From: Roseibium sp. MMSF_3412
GTDB taxonomy: Bacteria; Pseudomonadota; Alphaproteobacteria; Rhizobiales; Stappiaceae
Reading direction: 5' to 3'
NCBI RefSeq assembly: GCF_030733265.1
Contig: NZ_JASHJI010000004.1
Location: 361,125 to 425,124 of the forward strand
Length of the DNA stretch: 64,000 bases
Below the pieces are notes generated by a model. That model searched no databases. It had not been told where the DNA came from and was given only the letters and a program-made list of their open reading frames with translations. Below, piece after piece: positions 8,329-15,980 of this stretch (its first letter is position 1; each line of letters opens with the position of its first letter). The position numbers and the translations under genes were made by a program.

Positions 8329-9678
8329 ATGACCCAGACCAAAGCCGGCCCGGACATAGCCGCCGGACGCCTGCACCAGGATGCATACGCGGAAAACTTC
8401 AGCGATCTGCACCCGCTGCTCGAAACGCACGAAGCCCAGGTTGAAGCCGACCGCTGCTATTTCTGCTACGACGCACCCTGCATGCAGGCTTGCCCGACGA
8501 GCATCGACATCCCCCAATTCATCCGCCAGATCTCGACCGGAAATCCGGACGGATCGGCCAAGACGATTTTCGAGCAGAACATTCTTGGCGGCATGTGCGC
8601 CCGCGTCTGCCCGACAGAAACGCTCTGTGAGCAGGTTTGCGTACGCGAAGTCGCTGAAGGCAAACCGGTGAAGATTGGCCAGCTGCAACGCTACGCAACG
8701 GATCACTACATGTCCGGGCATGACGAAACGCCATTCACGCGGGCGGCTTCGACAGGCAAGAAAGTTGCCGTCGTGGGCGCCGGCCCGGCGGGCCTTTCCT
8801 GTGCGCACAGGCTGGCGGTCCACGGCCACGATGTCACGCTGTTCGACGCCCGCGACAAGGCCGGCGGGCTGAACGAATACGGGATTGCGTCCTATAAATC
8901 GGTCGACAATTTCGCTGCGCGCGAAGTCGAGTTCATTCTCACCATCGGCGGCATCGACCTGAATACAGGCATGCGTCTGGGCGACAATCTCGATCTTGCC
9001 GAACTGCGGGCAACACATGATGCCGTTTTCCTGGCGATCGGTCTTGGTGGCGTCAACGCGCTCGGCAAGGACAACGAAAGCCGCGGCGGCGTCCTGAATG
9101 CAGTCGACTACATCTCCGATATCCGGCAGGCCGATGATCTTGGGCGGTTGCCGGTCGGACGCCATGTGGTGGTGATCGGCGGAGGCATGACGGCGGTCGA
9201 TATAGCCGTTCAAAAGAAGCTTCTCGGCGCTGAAGACGTGACGATCGTCTACCGGCGTGACCAGGACCGCATGAACGCATCGAAGTTCGAACAGGATCTT
9301 GCCCAGACCTCCGGTGTGAAGATCCTGACCAATGCCCAGCCGCATGCGCTTTCGGTCGAAGACGGGCATATCAGTTCAATCGAGCTTGAGCGGACGACGA
9401 CCGGCGAAGACGGCTCGCTTCAGGGGACCGGCGAAATCCTGTCGCTGCGCGCCGACATGGTTTTCAAGGCCGTCGGACAGACACTGGTCCAGGACGATCT
9501 CGACGCCTCGCTTTCTCTTGAAAAGGGCCGGATCGTGGTCGGTGCAGACCGCAGGACAAACCTTGGCGACGTCTGGGCCGGTGGCGACTGCGTGCTCGGA
9601 GGTGAAGACCTGACCGTCACCGCCGTCGAAGACGGAAAAGTTGCCGCGGAAAGCATCAACGCCGCGTTGAGCGCGTGA
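8329..9678 (+). CDS. preT: NAD(P)-dependent dihydropyrimidine dehydrogenase subunit PreT
   Basis: This 449-residue flavoprotein corresponds to the N-terminal half of mammalian dihydropyrimidine dehydrogenase. A Cys-rich Fe-S segment (DRCYFCYDAPCMQACPTSID, then CARVCPTETLCEQVCVRE) is followed by the FAD site GAGPAGLSCAHRL and the NAD(P) site IGGGMTAVDIA. It passes electrons to PreA for reduction of uracil or thymine in the cytoplasm. The ATG at 8329 has GGAG six bases upstream; an in-frame ATG at 8302 has poorer spacing. preA follows after 36 bp. A RutR-like site precedes the gene. Confidence 0.9.
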   Translation: MTQTKAGPDIAAGRLHQDAYAENFSDLHPLLETHEAQVEADRCYFCYDAPCMQACPTSIDIPQFIRQISTGNPDGSAKTIFEQNILGGMCARVCPTETLCEQVCVREVAEGKPVKIGQLQRYATDHYMSGHDETPFTRAASTGKKVAVVGAGPAGLSCAHRLAVHGHDVTLFDARDKAGGLNEYGIASYKSVDNFAAREVEFILTIGGIDLNTGMRLGDNLDLAELRATHDAVFLAIGLGGVNALGKDNESRGGVLNAVDYISDIRQADDLGRLPVGRHVVVIGGGMTAVDIAVQKKLLGAEDVTIVYRRDQDRMNASKFEQDLAQTSGVKILTNAQPHALSVEDGHISSIELERTTTGEDGSLQGTGEILSLRADMVFKAVGQTLVQDDLDASLSLEKGRIVVGADRRTNLGDVWAGGDCVLGGEDLTVTAVEDGKVAAESINAALSA

Positions 9679-9714
9679 GCATCGCACGGCATTTCGAATT
9701 GAGAGGAGAAGCAG

Positions 9715-11028
9715 ATGGCTGACCTTCGTACAGATTTTATCGGAATCAAATCACCCAATCCGTTCTGGCTGGCTTCGGCGCCACCGACGGACAAGGAATA
9801 CAACGTCGTGCGTGCTTTCAAGGCCGGCTGGGGTGGCGTGGTCTGGAAGACTCTTGGAGAAGACCCGGCAGTCGTCAATGTCAACGGCCCGCGCTACGGT
9901 GCCATTCACGGCAAGGACCGCCAACTGATCGGCCTCAACAATATCGAGCTGATCACGGACCGCCCCCTTGAGATCAATCTTCAGGAGATCAAGAGGGTCA
10001 AACGCGACTGGCCGGACCGGGCTCTTGTCGTGTCGCTGATGGTGCCCTGCGAGGAGCAGAACTGGATTGACATCCTCAAACGCGTCGAGGAAACGGAAGC
10101 CGACGGCGTGGAACTAAATTTCGGCTGTCCGCACGGGATGAGCGAGCGCGGCATGGGCTCCGCCGTAGGCCAGGTGCCCGAATACATCGAGATGGTCACC
10201 CGCTGGGTCAAAAAACATTCGCGCATGCCCTGCATCGTGAAACTGACGCCGAACATCACCGATGTGCGTAAACCGGCACGGGCCGCAAAGGAAGGCGGTG
10301 CCGACGCGGTTTCGCTGATCAACACCATCAACTCCATTATGGGTGTCGATCTTGACGAAATGGCGCCGTCACCGTCGGTCGACGGCAAGGGTGCACATGG
10401 CGGCTATTGCGGCCCCGCGGTCAAGCCGATCGCGCTCAACATGGTTGCCGAAATCGCACGCGATCCAGAGACACACGGGCTGCCGATTTCGGGTATTGGC
10501 GGTGTAACCGAGTGGAAGGATGCCGCCGAGTTCATGGCGCTCGGTGCCGGTTCCGTTCAGGTCTGCACCGCGGCCATGACCTACGGTTTCAAGGTTGTCG
10601 AGGACATGATCGAAGGCCTCAGCGACTGGATGGACCGGAAGGGGTACACGTCCGTCGACCAGTTCATCGGCAGCGCGGTTCCAAATGTGTCGGACTGGCA
10701 GTTTCTCAACCTGAACTACATCGCCAAGGCAAAGATCGATCAGGATCTCTGCATCAAGTGCGGGCGTTGCCACATCGCCTGCGAAGACACATCGCACCAG
10801 GCGATCACAAGCATGGTCAACGGCGAGCGCCGCTTCGAGGTGATCGACGAGGAATGCGTCGGGTGTAACCTGTGCGTCAATGTCTGCCCGGTGGAGAACT
10901 GCATCACCATGGAGCCGATGGCTGCCGGCAGCATCGACCCGCGCACGAAGAAACCGGTCGAGAAGGACTATGCCAACTGGACCACGCATCCGAACAATCC
11001 GATGGCGGTCAAGGACGCGGCGGAATAA
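9715..11028 (+). CDS. preA: NAD-dependent dihydropyrimidine dehydrogenase subunit PreA
   Basis: This 437-residue protein combines an FMN-binding dihydroorotate-dehydrogenase-like barrel (about 1-320) with two C-terminal [4Fe-4S] motifs (CIKCGRCHIAC and CVGCNLCVNVCP). It reduces uracil to dihydrouracil and thymine to dihydrothymine, taking electrons from PreT. The conserved ELNFGCPHGMSERGMG segment is present. Val151 (in GSAVGQ) occupies the position of the active-site Cys of mammalian enzyme (LACGQ). I cannot tell here whether that is the bacterial norm. An AGGAGAA site precedes the start, and a strong terminator follows. Confidence 0.92.
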   Translation: MADLRTDFIGIKSPNPFWLASAPPTDKEYNVVRAFKAGWGGVVWKTLGEDPAVVNVNGPRYGAIHGKDRQLIGLNNIELITDRPLEINLQEIKRVKRDWPDRALVVSLMVPCEEQNWIDILKRVEETEADGVELNFGCPHGMSERGMGSAVGQVPEYIEMVTRWVKKHSRMPCIVKLTPNITDVRKPARAAKEGGADAVSLINTINSIMGVDLDEMAPSPSVDGKGAHGGYCGPAVKPIALNMVAEIARDPETHGLPISGIGGVTEWKDAAEFMALGAGSVQVCTAAMTYGFKVVEDMIEGLSDWMDRKGYTSVDQFIGSAVPNVSDWQFLNLNYIAKAKIDQDLCIKCGRCHIACEDTSHQAITSMVNGERRFEVIDEECVGCNLCVNVCPVENCITMEPMAAGSIDPRTKKPVEKDYANWTTHPNNPMAVKDAAE

Positions 11029-11048
11029 ATCCACCCAACAAGTTCACG

Positions 11049-11080
11049 GCGCAGGCGAGCCACCGGTTCGCCTGCGCTTT
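11049..11080 (+). terminator. Rho-independent terminator after preTA
   Basis: A perfect 10-bp stem (GCGCAGGCGA at 11049-11058 with TCGCCTGCGC at 11068-11077) is followed by TTTGTCGTTTG. It lies 20 bp after the preA stop and should end the preTA transcript before the BCCT gene. Confidence 0.8.
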
Positions 11081-11153
11081 GTCGTTTGTTGCAAGATTGA
11101 AGTCTGCCGGTCGTCCCATTAGCCTAGCTTGCGTTTAGTCAGGGTGGGCCTTC

Positions 11154-12665
11154 ATGAACGATTCGCGTGTTCTCCTCGCAGCCTCGATCGGCCTTTGCGC
11201 CGTCATCGGTATCTGGGGCGTGGCCGATCCTGCCAGCCTGCAGTCAATTGCCAAGGAAATCGTCGATCAGTATTTCATCAGCCGCGGCTGGTTCGTGATG
11301 CTGTCGGTCACGATCATGCTGCTGTTCTGTCTCGGCCTCACCGTAACGAAATTCGGCGATATCCGTCTTGGCGCGGACACGGACAGGCCCGAATATTCGA
11401 CGCCCACCTGGATTGCGATGCTGTTTGCTGCGGGAATGGGCGTCGGACTGCTGTTCTGGGCCGTGGCCGAACCGCTCACACATTACTACCTCGCCAGCCA
11501 GGCAATCCCGGCCCCGATCGCCGCTGAACAGGCGCTGCTGGCCTCGAATTTCAACTGGGGTATTCATGCCTGGGCGATCTACGGCACAACCGCACTGACG
11601 ATTGCCTATTTCAGCTTCCGGCGCGGGACGCCGATGCTGGTCAGCGCGCCGGTCAAGAACCTGTTTCCGGGAGAAACATGGGCGAACGCAGTCGGCTGGT
11701 TTTCCGATTTCATGGCAATCGCCGCGATTGCCATCGGCGTCGGTGGATCAGTTGCCATGGGTGTCTTTCAGGTCGCCGACGGCGTCACCGTTCTTTTCGG
11801 AGGCGGGGCAACGCCATCCTATCTGGTCTGGGGTGTTTTCCTGGTCATGATCGCGGCCTATATCCCACCGCTGCTGGTCGATCTCGGCAGCGGCATGGCG
11901 AAACTCTCCAACATCGCGATGGGCCTTGCGATCGCGCTGGTCGCCTACACGATCATTCTCGGGCCGTCCGAATTTCTGCTCAACTCGGTCGTCAGCGGGA
12001 TTGGTATGTATGTCGCCGAGGTGATCCCGCGCGGCCTGCAGACCTTCACGTTCTTCGGTGACGAGACCACACAGTGGTTCCGCGACTGGACGCTGACCTA
12101 CATGGTCTGGTGGATCGCCTGGGGACCGTTTGTCGGCGTGTTCGTCGCTCGCATTTCAAAGGGCCGCACGATCCGGGAATTCGTGTTGGGGGTGCTGATC
12201 GGGCCGACGCTGTTTTCAACGATTTGGTTCGGTGCCTTCGGCGGTGTCGGCCTCTATGAAACACTCAACGGCCAGGGCGAACTGCTTGCACTCACGCAGA
12301 CCAATGTCGAGCGCATGACGTTCGCGCTGCTCGACCGGCTGCCCTTCGCGACACTCACAACTGTTGCGACAATCGCCGCCGCGTTCCTGTTCATCGTCAC
12401 GAGCGTGGTAAGCGCTGCCTTCGTGCTCGGCATGTTTTCAACCGGTGGCAATCCAGATCCGAGTGCAAAGGTCCGGGTCATCTGGGGTGGGCTGCTGGGA
12501 ATCCTCGGTGCCGCCATGATCCTGTCCGGCTCGATGAATGCGGTCAAAACCCTGATCGCGCTCGGTGCGCTGCCGTTCGTGTTCATTACCGTGCTTTTGA
12601 TGGTGTGCCTGACAAAGGCACTCCTGCAGGACAGCAAGAAGGAGCTGGACAATGCTGATCGGTGA
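11154..12665 (+). CDS. BCCT-family (betaine/carnitine/choline-type) transporter
   Basis: This 503-residue protein has about 12 hydrophobic helices and the BCCT hallmarks: the glycine-rich GMGVGLLFWAVAEPLTHY (about 100-117) and the aromatic box YMVWWIAWGPFVGVFVARIS (about 316-335) that binds trimethylammonium substrates. It imports quaternary ammonium or related compounds, probably with sodium. Long N- and C-terminal osmosensing extensions are absent, so a nutritional rather than osmotic role is likely. Its 3' end overlaps a small membrane-protein frame. The substrate cannot be read from sequence. Confidence 0.88.
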   Translation: MNDSRVLLAASIGLCAVIGIWGVADPASLQSIAKEIVDQYFISRGWFVMLSVTIMLLFCLGLTVTKFGDIRLGADTDRPEYSTPTWIAMLFAAGMGVGLLFWAVAEPLTHYYLASQAIPAPIAAEQALLASNFNWGIHAWAIYGTTALTIAYFSFRRGTPMLVSAPVKNLFPGETWANAVGWFSDFMAIAAIAIGVGGSVAMGVFQVADGVTVLFGGGATPSYLVWGVFLVMIAAYIPPLLVDLGSGMAKLSNIAMGLAIALVAYTIILGPSEFLLNSVVSGIGMYVAEVIPRGLQTFTFFGDETTQWFRDWTLTYMVWWIAWGPFVGVFVARISKGRTIREFVLGVLIGPTLFSTIWFGAFGGVGLYETLNGQGELLALTQTNVERMTFALLDRLPFATLTTVATIAAAFLFIVTSVVSAAFVLGMFSTGGNPDPSAKVRVIWGGLLGILGAAMILSGSMNAVKTLIALGALPFVFITVLLMVCLTKALLQDSKKELDNADR

Positions 12666-12750
12666 TCCCGTCGATACTTTTTTGAATCTGGGCACCTTTG
12701 CCTTTATCGGTGCCATGGTCTGGATCCTTATGCGCCGGCCTTCCGGCTGA
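12652..12750 (+). CDS. 32-residue single-helix membrane microprotein overlapping the BCCT gene
   Basis: An ATG at 12652 lies 14 bp before the end of the BCCT stop codon, with GGAG spaced seven bases upstream. The frame reads an acidic lead (MLIGDPVDTFLNLG), one hydrophobic helix (TFAFIGAMVWILM) and a basic tail (RRPSG). This resembles the small accessory subunits seen beside some sodium-coupled transporters such as MetP/MetS, although homology to MetS is not evident. Overlap and ribosome-binding site suggest translational coupling with the transporter. Confidence 0.55.
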   Translation: MLIGDPVDTFLNLGTFAFIGAMVWILMRRPSG

Positions 12751-12765
12751 GGTCCCGGAGACCTT

Positions 12766-13245
12766 TCAAAGCCAGCCGGACAGGTCAGGGCGGGTCAGCA
12801 TCAGCCAGACTATGGCAAGAACGGAAGCAAAGGCCGGGAAACCGAAGGCGAACCAGATCCGGTAAAGCCTGTGATACGCATCGGGAAGCGCCTCCCCGCT
12901 GCGGGCAGCGATCACGGCGAGATTGCGCATCCGCAACTGGATCAGGACCACGGGCAACCAGAAAACACCGACAATCACATAAAGGCACAATGACAGGAGA
13001 ACCCAGCCTTCGGTGAGCGGCCAGCCGATCTCGCGCGTCAGCAGATACCCGGTAACGGGCTGAAGGACCGCGGCCGTTGCGGTGAAGACCGTGTCGGCCA
13101 GCACGACAATCCCTGCAACATGCGCAATCAGAGCCGGATTGCCGGACCGGTTGGACATGACCATGAAGAAGGCGATGCCTGCGCCCGTGCCGAGCAGAAC
13201 GCAGGCGCCGATCACATGCGCGAACCGGAGCAGTTCGTACCACAT
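12766..13245 (-). CDS. DUF2269-family integral membrane protein
   Basis: This 159-residue protein has four hydrophobic helices, starting MWYELLRFAHVIGACVLLGTG, with the conserved early His and the LYRIWFAFGFPAF segment of DUF2269 proteins. The start at 13245 follows GGAGGACCGGTG and overlaps the stop of the upstream SDR gene by one base (TGATG). A longer reading of this frame upstream lies wholly inside the SDR gene and was not used. Function is unknown; the partner suggests a membrane redox role. Confidence 0.8.
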   Translation of the reverse strand: MWYELLRFAHVIGACVLLGTGAGIAFFMVMSNRSGNPALIAHVAGIVVLADTVFTATAAVLQPVTGYLLTREIGWPLTEGWVLLSLCLYVIVGVFWLPVVLIQLRMRNLAVIAARSGEALPDAYHRLYRIWFAFGFPAFASVLAIVWLMLTRPDLSGWL

Positions 13246-14543
13246 CACCGGTCCTCCAGAACGAGCGGGACGATGAGTGCAAGCATGATGGCCGGCAGAA
13301 CCTTGACGAAGACCCCGAGCGGGTCCAGCCAGAGATGCGGTGTCAGCAGTGTTCCTGCGCCCAGATAACCGAAGGAGACCGCGATCATCCCAAAACATGC
13401 GAGCTTGGTCCAGCGCCGGAAGAGGACACCGATACCCAGGATCAGATCGATGATCGATCCGCCGATAACCGCCGTTGCCGCAAGAGACTGGGAAACACCC
13501 TGATCTGTGAGGACGGCTTTGGCAGCCTTTAGCGAAACAAGGCCGATAGCGCCCGACAGGATCCAGAACAGCGACAGGCATCCGATCGCAAGCGGCAGCA
13601 AAAGGTAAAGCCGAGCGAAACTGCGTTCCTGTGCCGTTGCCGGCAGATGCTCCAGTGTCTCGCTGAGGGACCTGAAGGCCTGACCTCCGACGTTCTTCCA
13701 GACCGCCGGGTCGCCGGTAATGCCGCCCTGGAGCGACAACAGCGCATTCGTTCTGAGCGGTGAGCGCCAGCCGAGCCATCCAAGAGCATCCGCGATCCTG
13801 CCGGCGAGCCTGACCGACCAATCCGGCAGCGTCAGCCTGTACCGCCAGGCCGGATATCCCAGCCAGCGGCGGACAGCCTGCGTCAGTTCCGCGAAAGTCT
13901 GCCCCCCATCCTCGGTAAGGTCGGCCACAAAACGGCTGCCGAGCCTCCCGTCCGCAGTCTCGGCAACGGCCGCGGCCAGATCTTCAACGTCGACTGTCCT
14001 GATCACCGCTTTCGGCACGATCATGGTCTGAACCAGGGGGAAGGCGGCGGCGGCCCGCAACAAGGCTGTGCCGCCATAGGCCTGCGCACCGACAACCAGA
14101 ACAGGACGCAGGACGATCCAGTCAATATCGGACGCCATGAGGATGGCATCGCCGCGCGCCTTGCTGCGGAAGAAGTCGGTTGGAGCGTCCTCTGCAACAC
14201 CGGCGGCCGAAATCTGCACGAACCTTGTCTCGCTGCCCGCCAGAGCCTCGCAGATGCTCCGGATCGCCGTTTCGTGGATGGCCGCCAGGTTGTCGCGCGC
14301 GCCATCCTGCAGGGCGCCCGATGCATTGACGACAACGTCTGCTCCCTGAAGGAGACGTTTCCAGTCACCTGGAGAAACCTCCGCGATGTCCCTGAATACC
14401 CATTCGATACCGGGTGGCATTTTCGCTGCCGCTTCCCGGGAACGGCCGATGCCCGTGACGGAGAAGCCCTGGCTCCGCAGCGCCTTTACGCAAGCCGCCC
14501 CGATGAAGCCGTAGGCACCGAGTACAACAGCTGTCTTCTTCAT
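13245..14543 (-). CDS. NAD(P)-binding SDR/epimerase-type protein fused to a DoxX-like membrane domain
   Basis: The 432-residue product has an N-terminal Rossmann domain (G9-AYGFIG-15, about 1-290) of the atypical short-chain dehydrogenase/NmrA type. A C-terminal DoxX-like region (about 300-430) has four hydrophobic helices. The ATG at 14543 is best placed relative to GGGG; another ATG two codons upstream is possible. The gene overlaps the DUF2269 gene, forming a two-gene unit. This fusion is seen in proteobacteria, but the substrate is not known. Confidence 0.82.
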   Translation of the reverse strand: MKKTAVVLGAYGFIGAACVKALRSQGFSVTGIGRSREAAAKMPPGIEWVFRDIAEVSPGDWKRLLQGADVVVNASGALQDGARDNLAAIHETAIRSICEALAGSETRFVQISAAGVAEDAPTDFFRSKARGDAILMASDIDWIVLRPVLVVGAQAYGGTALLRAAAAFPLVQTMIVPKAVIRTVDVEDLAAAVAETADGRLGSRFVADLTEDGGQTFAELTQAVRRWLGYPAWRYRLTLPDWSVRLAGRIADALGWLGWRSPLRTNALLSLQGGITGDPAVWKNVGGQAFRSLSETLEHLPATAQERSFARLYLLLPLAIGCLSLFWILSGAIGLVSLKAAKAVLTDQGVSQSLAATAVIGGSIIDLILGIGVLFRRWTKLACFGMIAVSFGYLGAGTLLTPHLWLDPLGVFVKVLPAIMLALIVPLVLEDR

Positions 14544-14607
14544 CCGCATTGCCCCCACGGCGGTATGTGCAGGATCATTCAGCTGCACGGATGACCTTTT
14601 TAATGCA

Positions 14608-14635
14608 AAAAGGCCGCCAGGGCAGGCGGCCTTTT
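14608..14635 (-). terminator. Rho-independent terminator after the NMT1-type binding protein
   Basis: A perfect 11-bp stem (AAAAGGCCGCC at 14608-14618 with GGCGGCCTTTT at 14625-14635) has a six-base loop. Read on the minus strand it ends in CCTTTTTGC, as expected for a terminator 33 bp after the gene at 14668. It sits upstream of the SDR gene and separates the two units. Confidence 0.8.
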
Positions 14636-14667
14636 CGTCGCTGATGTCAGGTTTTCTTAAAACCGTC

Positions 14668-15663
14668 TCAGAGCTTGTCCGTCACTGCCGTGGACGTTGC
14701 GCCTTCCGGCTCCTTGGTGATAACCGGGTCGGAGCCGCCGGCAAGCAGCGACTTGACCGTGCGATCATACGCACTCATGTCCAGCTTGCCGTCGGACCCA
14801 TCGACCAGCTTGATGATCTCACCAACCATGCGGATCTGGTGTTTTTCGGTCTGGGCACCCGTGGCATCGTTTTCCAGAACGATTTCCGCAGCTTCCTCCG
14901 GGTTTTCAGCCGCGTAAGCCCAGCCTTTCATGGATGCGCGCACGAAACGGGCCAGCTTGTCGACCATCTCCGGATCTTCCAGGCTGTCTTCCAGAACGTA
15001 GAGCCCGTCTTCCAAAGTCGCGACGCCCTGGTCTTCGTATTTGAAGACAACGAGTTCGTCTTCCGGAATGCCCGCGTCGATCACCTGCCAATACTCGTTG
15101 TAGGTCATGGTCGAGATGCAGTCCGCCTGCTTCTGCAGGATCGGATCAACGTTGAAGCCCTGCTTGAGAACCGTCACTCCGCCATCGCTGCCATCCGTCG
15201 GAATGCCAAGCTGGCTCATCCAGGACAGAAACGGATACTCGTTGCCGAAGAACCAGACACCGAGCGTCTTGCCCTTGAAGTCGTCCGGCGATGCAATTCC
15301 GGTGTCCTTGCGGCAGGTCAGCATCATGCCCGACTTCTTGAACGGCTGTGCGATGTTGACGAGCGGCACGCCCTTCTCACGCGAAGCCAGTGCCGACGGC
15401 ATCCAGTCGATGATCACGTCAGCACCACCGCCGGCGATCACCTGCGGCGGCGCAATGTCCGGGCCGCCCGGCTTGATGGTCACATCAAGCCCTTCCTCGT
15501 CATAAAATCCCTTGTCTTTTGCAACGTAGTAACCTGCAAACTGGCCTTGAGTGACCCACTTGAGCTGCAAAGTCAGCTCGTCCGCCGCCTGGGCCGCACC
15601 TGAAATCAGGCCTGCTCCCAATGCAGATACAAGCGCAAGACTTTTCAACGTCTTCATTGCCAT
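14668..15663 (-). CDS. NMT1/THI5-like ABC transporter substrate-binding protein
   Basis: This 331-residue exported protein has a signal peptide (about 1-26, ending AQA) and the NMT1/THI5 fold: LQLKWVTQGQFAGYYVAKDKGFY near the N-terminus, then GGADVIIDWMPSALASR and KTLGVWFFGNEYPF. Family members bind thiamine-pyrimidine precursors, pyrimidines or similar heterocycles. No permease or ATPase lies beside it; the gene ends at its own terminator. The upstream region holds a near-consensus RutR box, which together with nearby preTA suggests a pyrimidine ligand. The ligand is inferred. Confidence 0.82.
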   Translation of the reverse strand: MAMKTLKSLALVSALGAGLISGAAQAADELTLQLKWVTQGQFAGYYVAKDKGFYDEEGLDVTIKPGGPDIAPPQVIAGGGADVIIDWMPSALASREKGVPLVNIAQPFKKSGMMLTCRKDTGIASPDDFKGKTLGVWFFGNEYPFLSWMSQLGIPTDGSDGGVTVLKQGFNVDPILQKQADCISTMTYNEYWQVIDAGIPEDELVVFKYEDQGVATLEDGLYVLEDSLEDPEMVDKLARFVRASMKGWAYAAENPEEAAEIVLENDATGAQTEKHQIRMVGEIIKLVDGSDGKLDMSAYDRTVKSLLAGGSDPVITKEPEGATSTAVTDKL

Positions 15664-15980
15664 TCCCCTACTGGTTATGGACCCTGCTCATGTGGCCGGA
15701 TCCTTCTCTGGTTTTGTGTACCTCTGCAAGCCGCCTGTACGAACGGGTCCCAACCGGTCTCCCGGGCTGCAGCAAATTGGCCAATATCGACCGTAGGGGC
15801 ATTTTGCCTTCTCGACAATCGATCTGACCAAATGGTCAAGAAAATTTAGAAAGCTGCCGCACCAATGGTCAAGGTTATTTTTTGGTCAAGCCCCATTTCC
15901 ATGCAGTTTTGCACGCCAGACGCCATGATGCCCGCATCCATCCGTCGTTTGGCAAGCACATGCCCGTCTCCGACCGATCA
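15664..15980. promoter_or_regulatory. Control region of the NMT1-type gene, with RutR-like operator and half-sites
   Basis: This 317-bp spacer has no credible gene. TGACCA-AA-TGGTCA at 15825-15838 is a perfect palindrome with a two-base centre and equals the core of the RutR consensus. Two more TGGTCAA half-sites occur at 15866-15872 and 15883-15889, 17 bp apart in the same orientation. The palindrome is about 160 bp upstream of the NMT1-type start, so the promoter is probably distal. The rest (15890-15980) follows the V-ATPase A gene and shows no clear terminator. Confidence 0.6.

Noticed and set aside
12748..12763. Short inverted repeat AGGTC-CCGGA-GACCT between the BCCT microprotein and DUF2269 genes
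   Set aside because: A 5-bp stem is too weak to call a terminator.
12766..13821. Long minus-strand form of the DUF2269 frame (351 codons)
   Set aside because: The upstream 190 codons lie inside the SDR-DoxX gene in another frame; the true start at 13245 has an excellent ribosome-binding site and TGATG coupling.
15664..15820. Possible TPP riboswitch before the NMT1-type gene
   Set aside because: I looked for the conserved CUGAGA and the ACCUGA/GGAUAAUGCC-type core on the minus strand and found neither.
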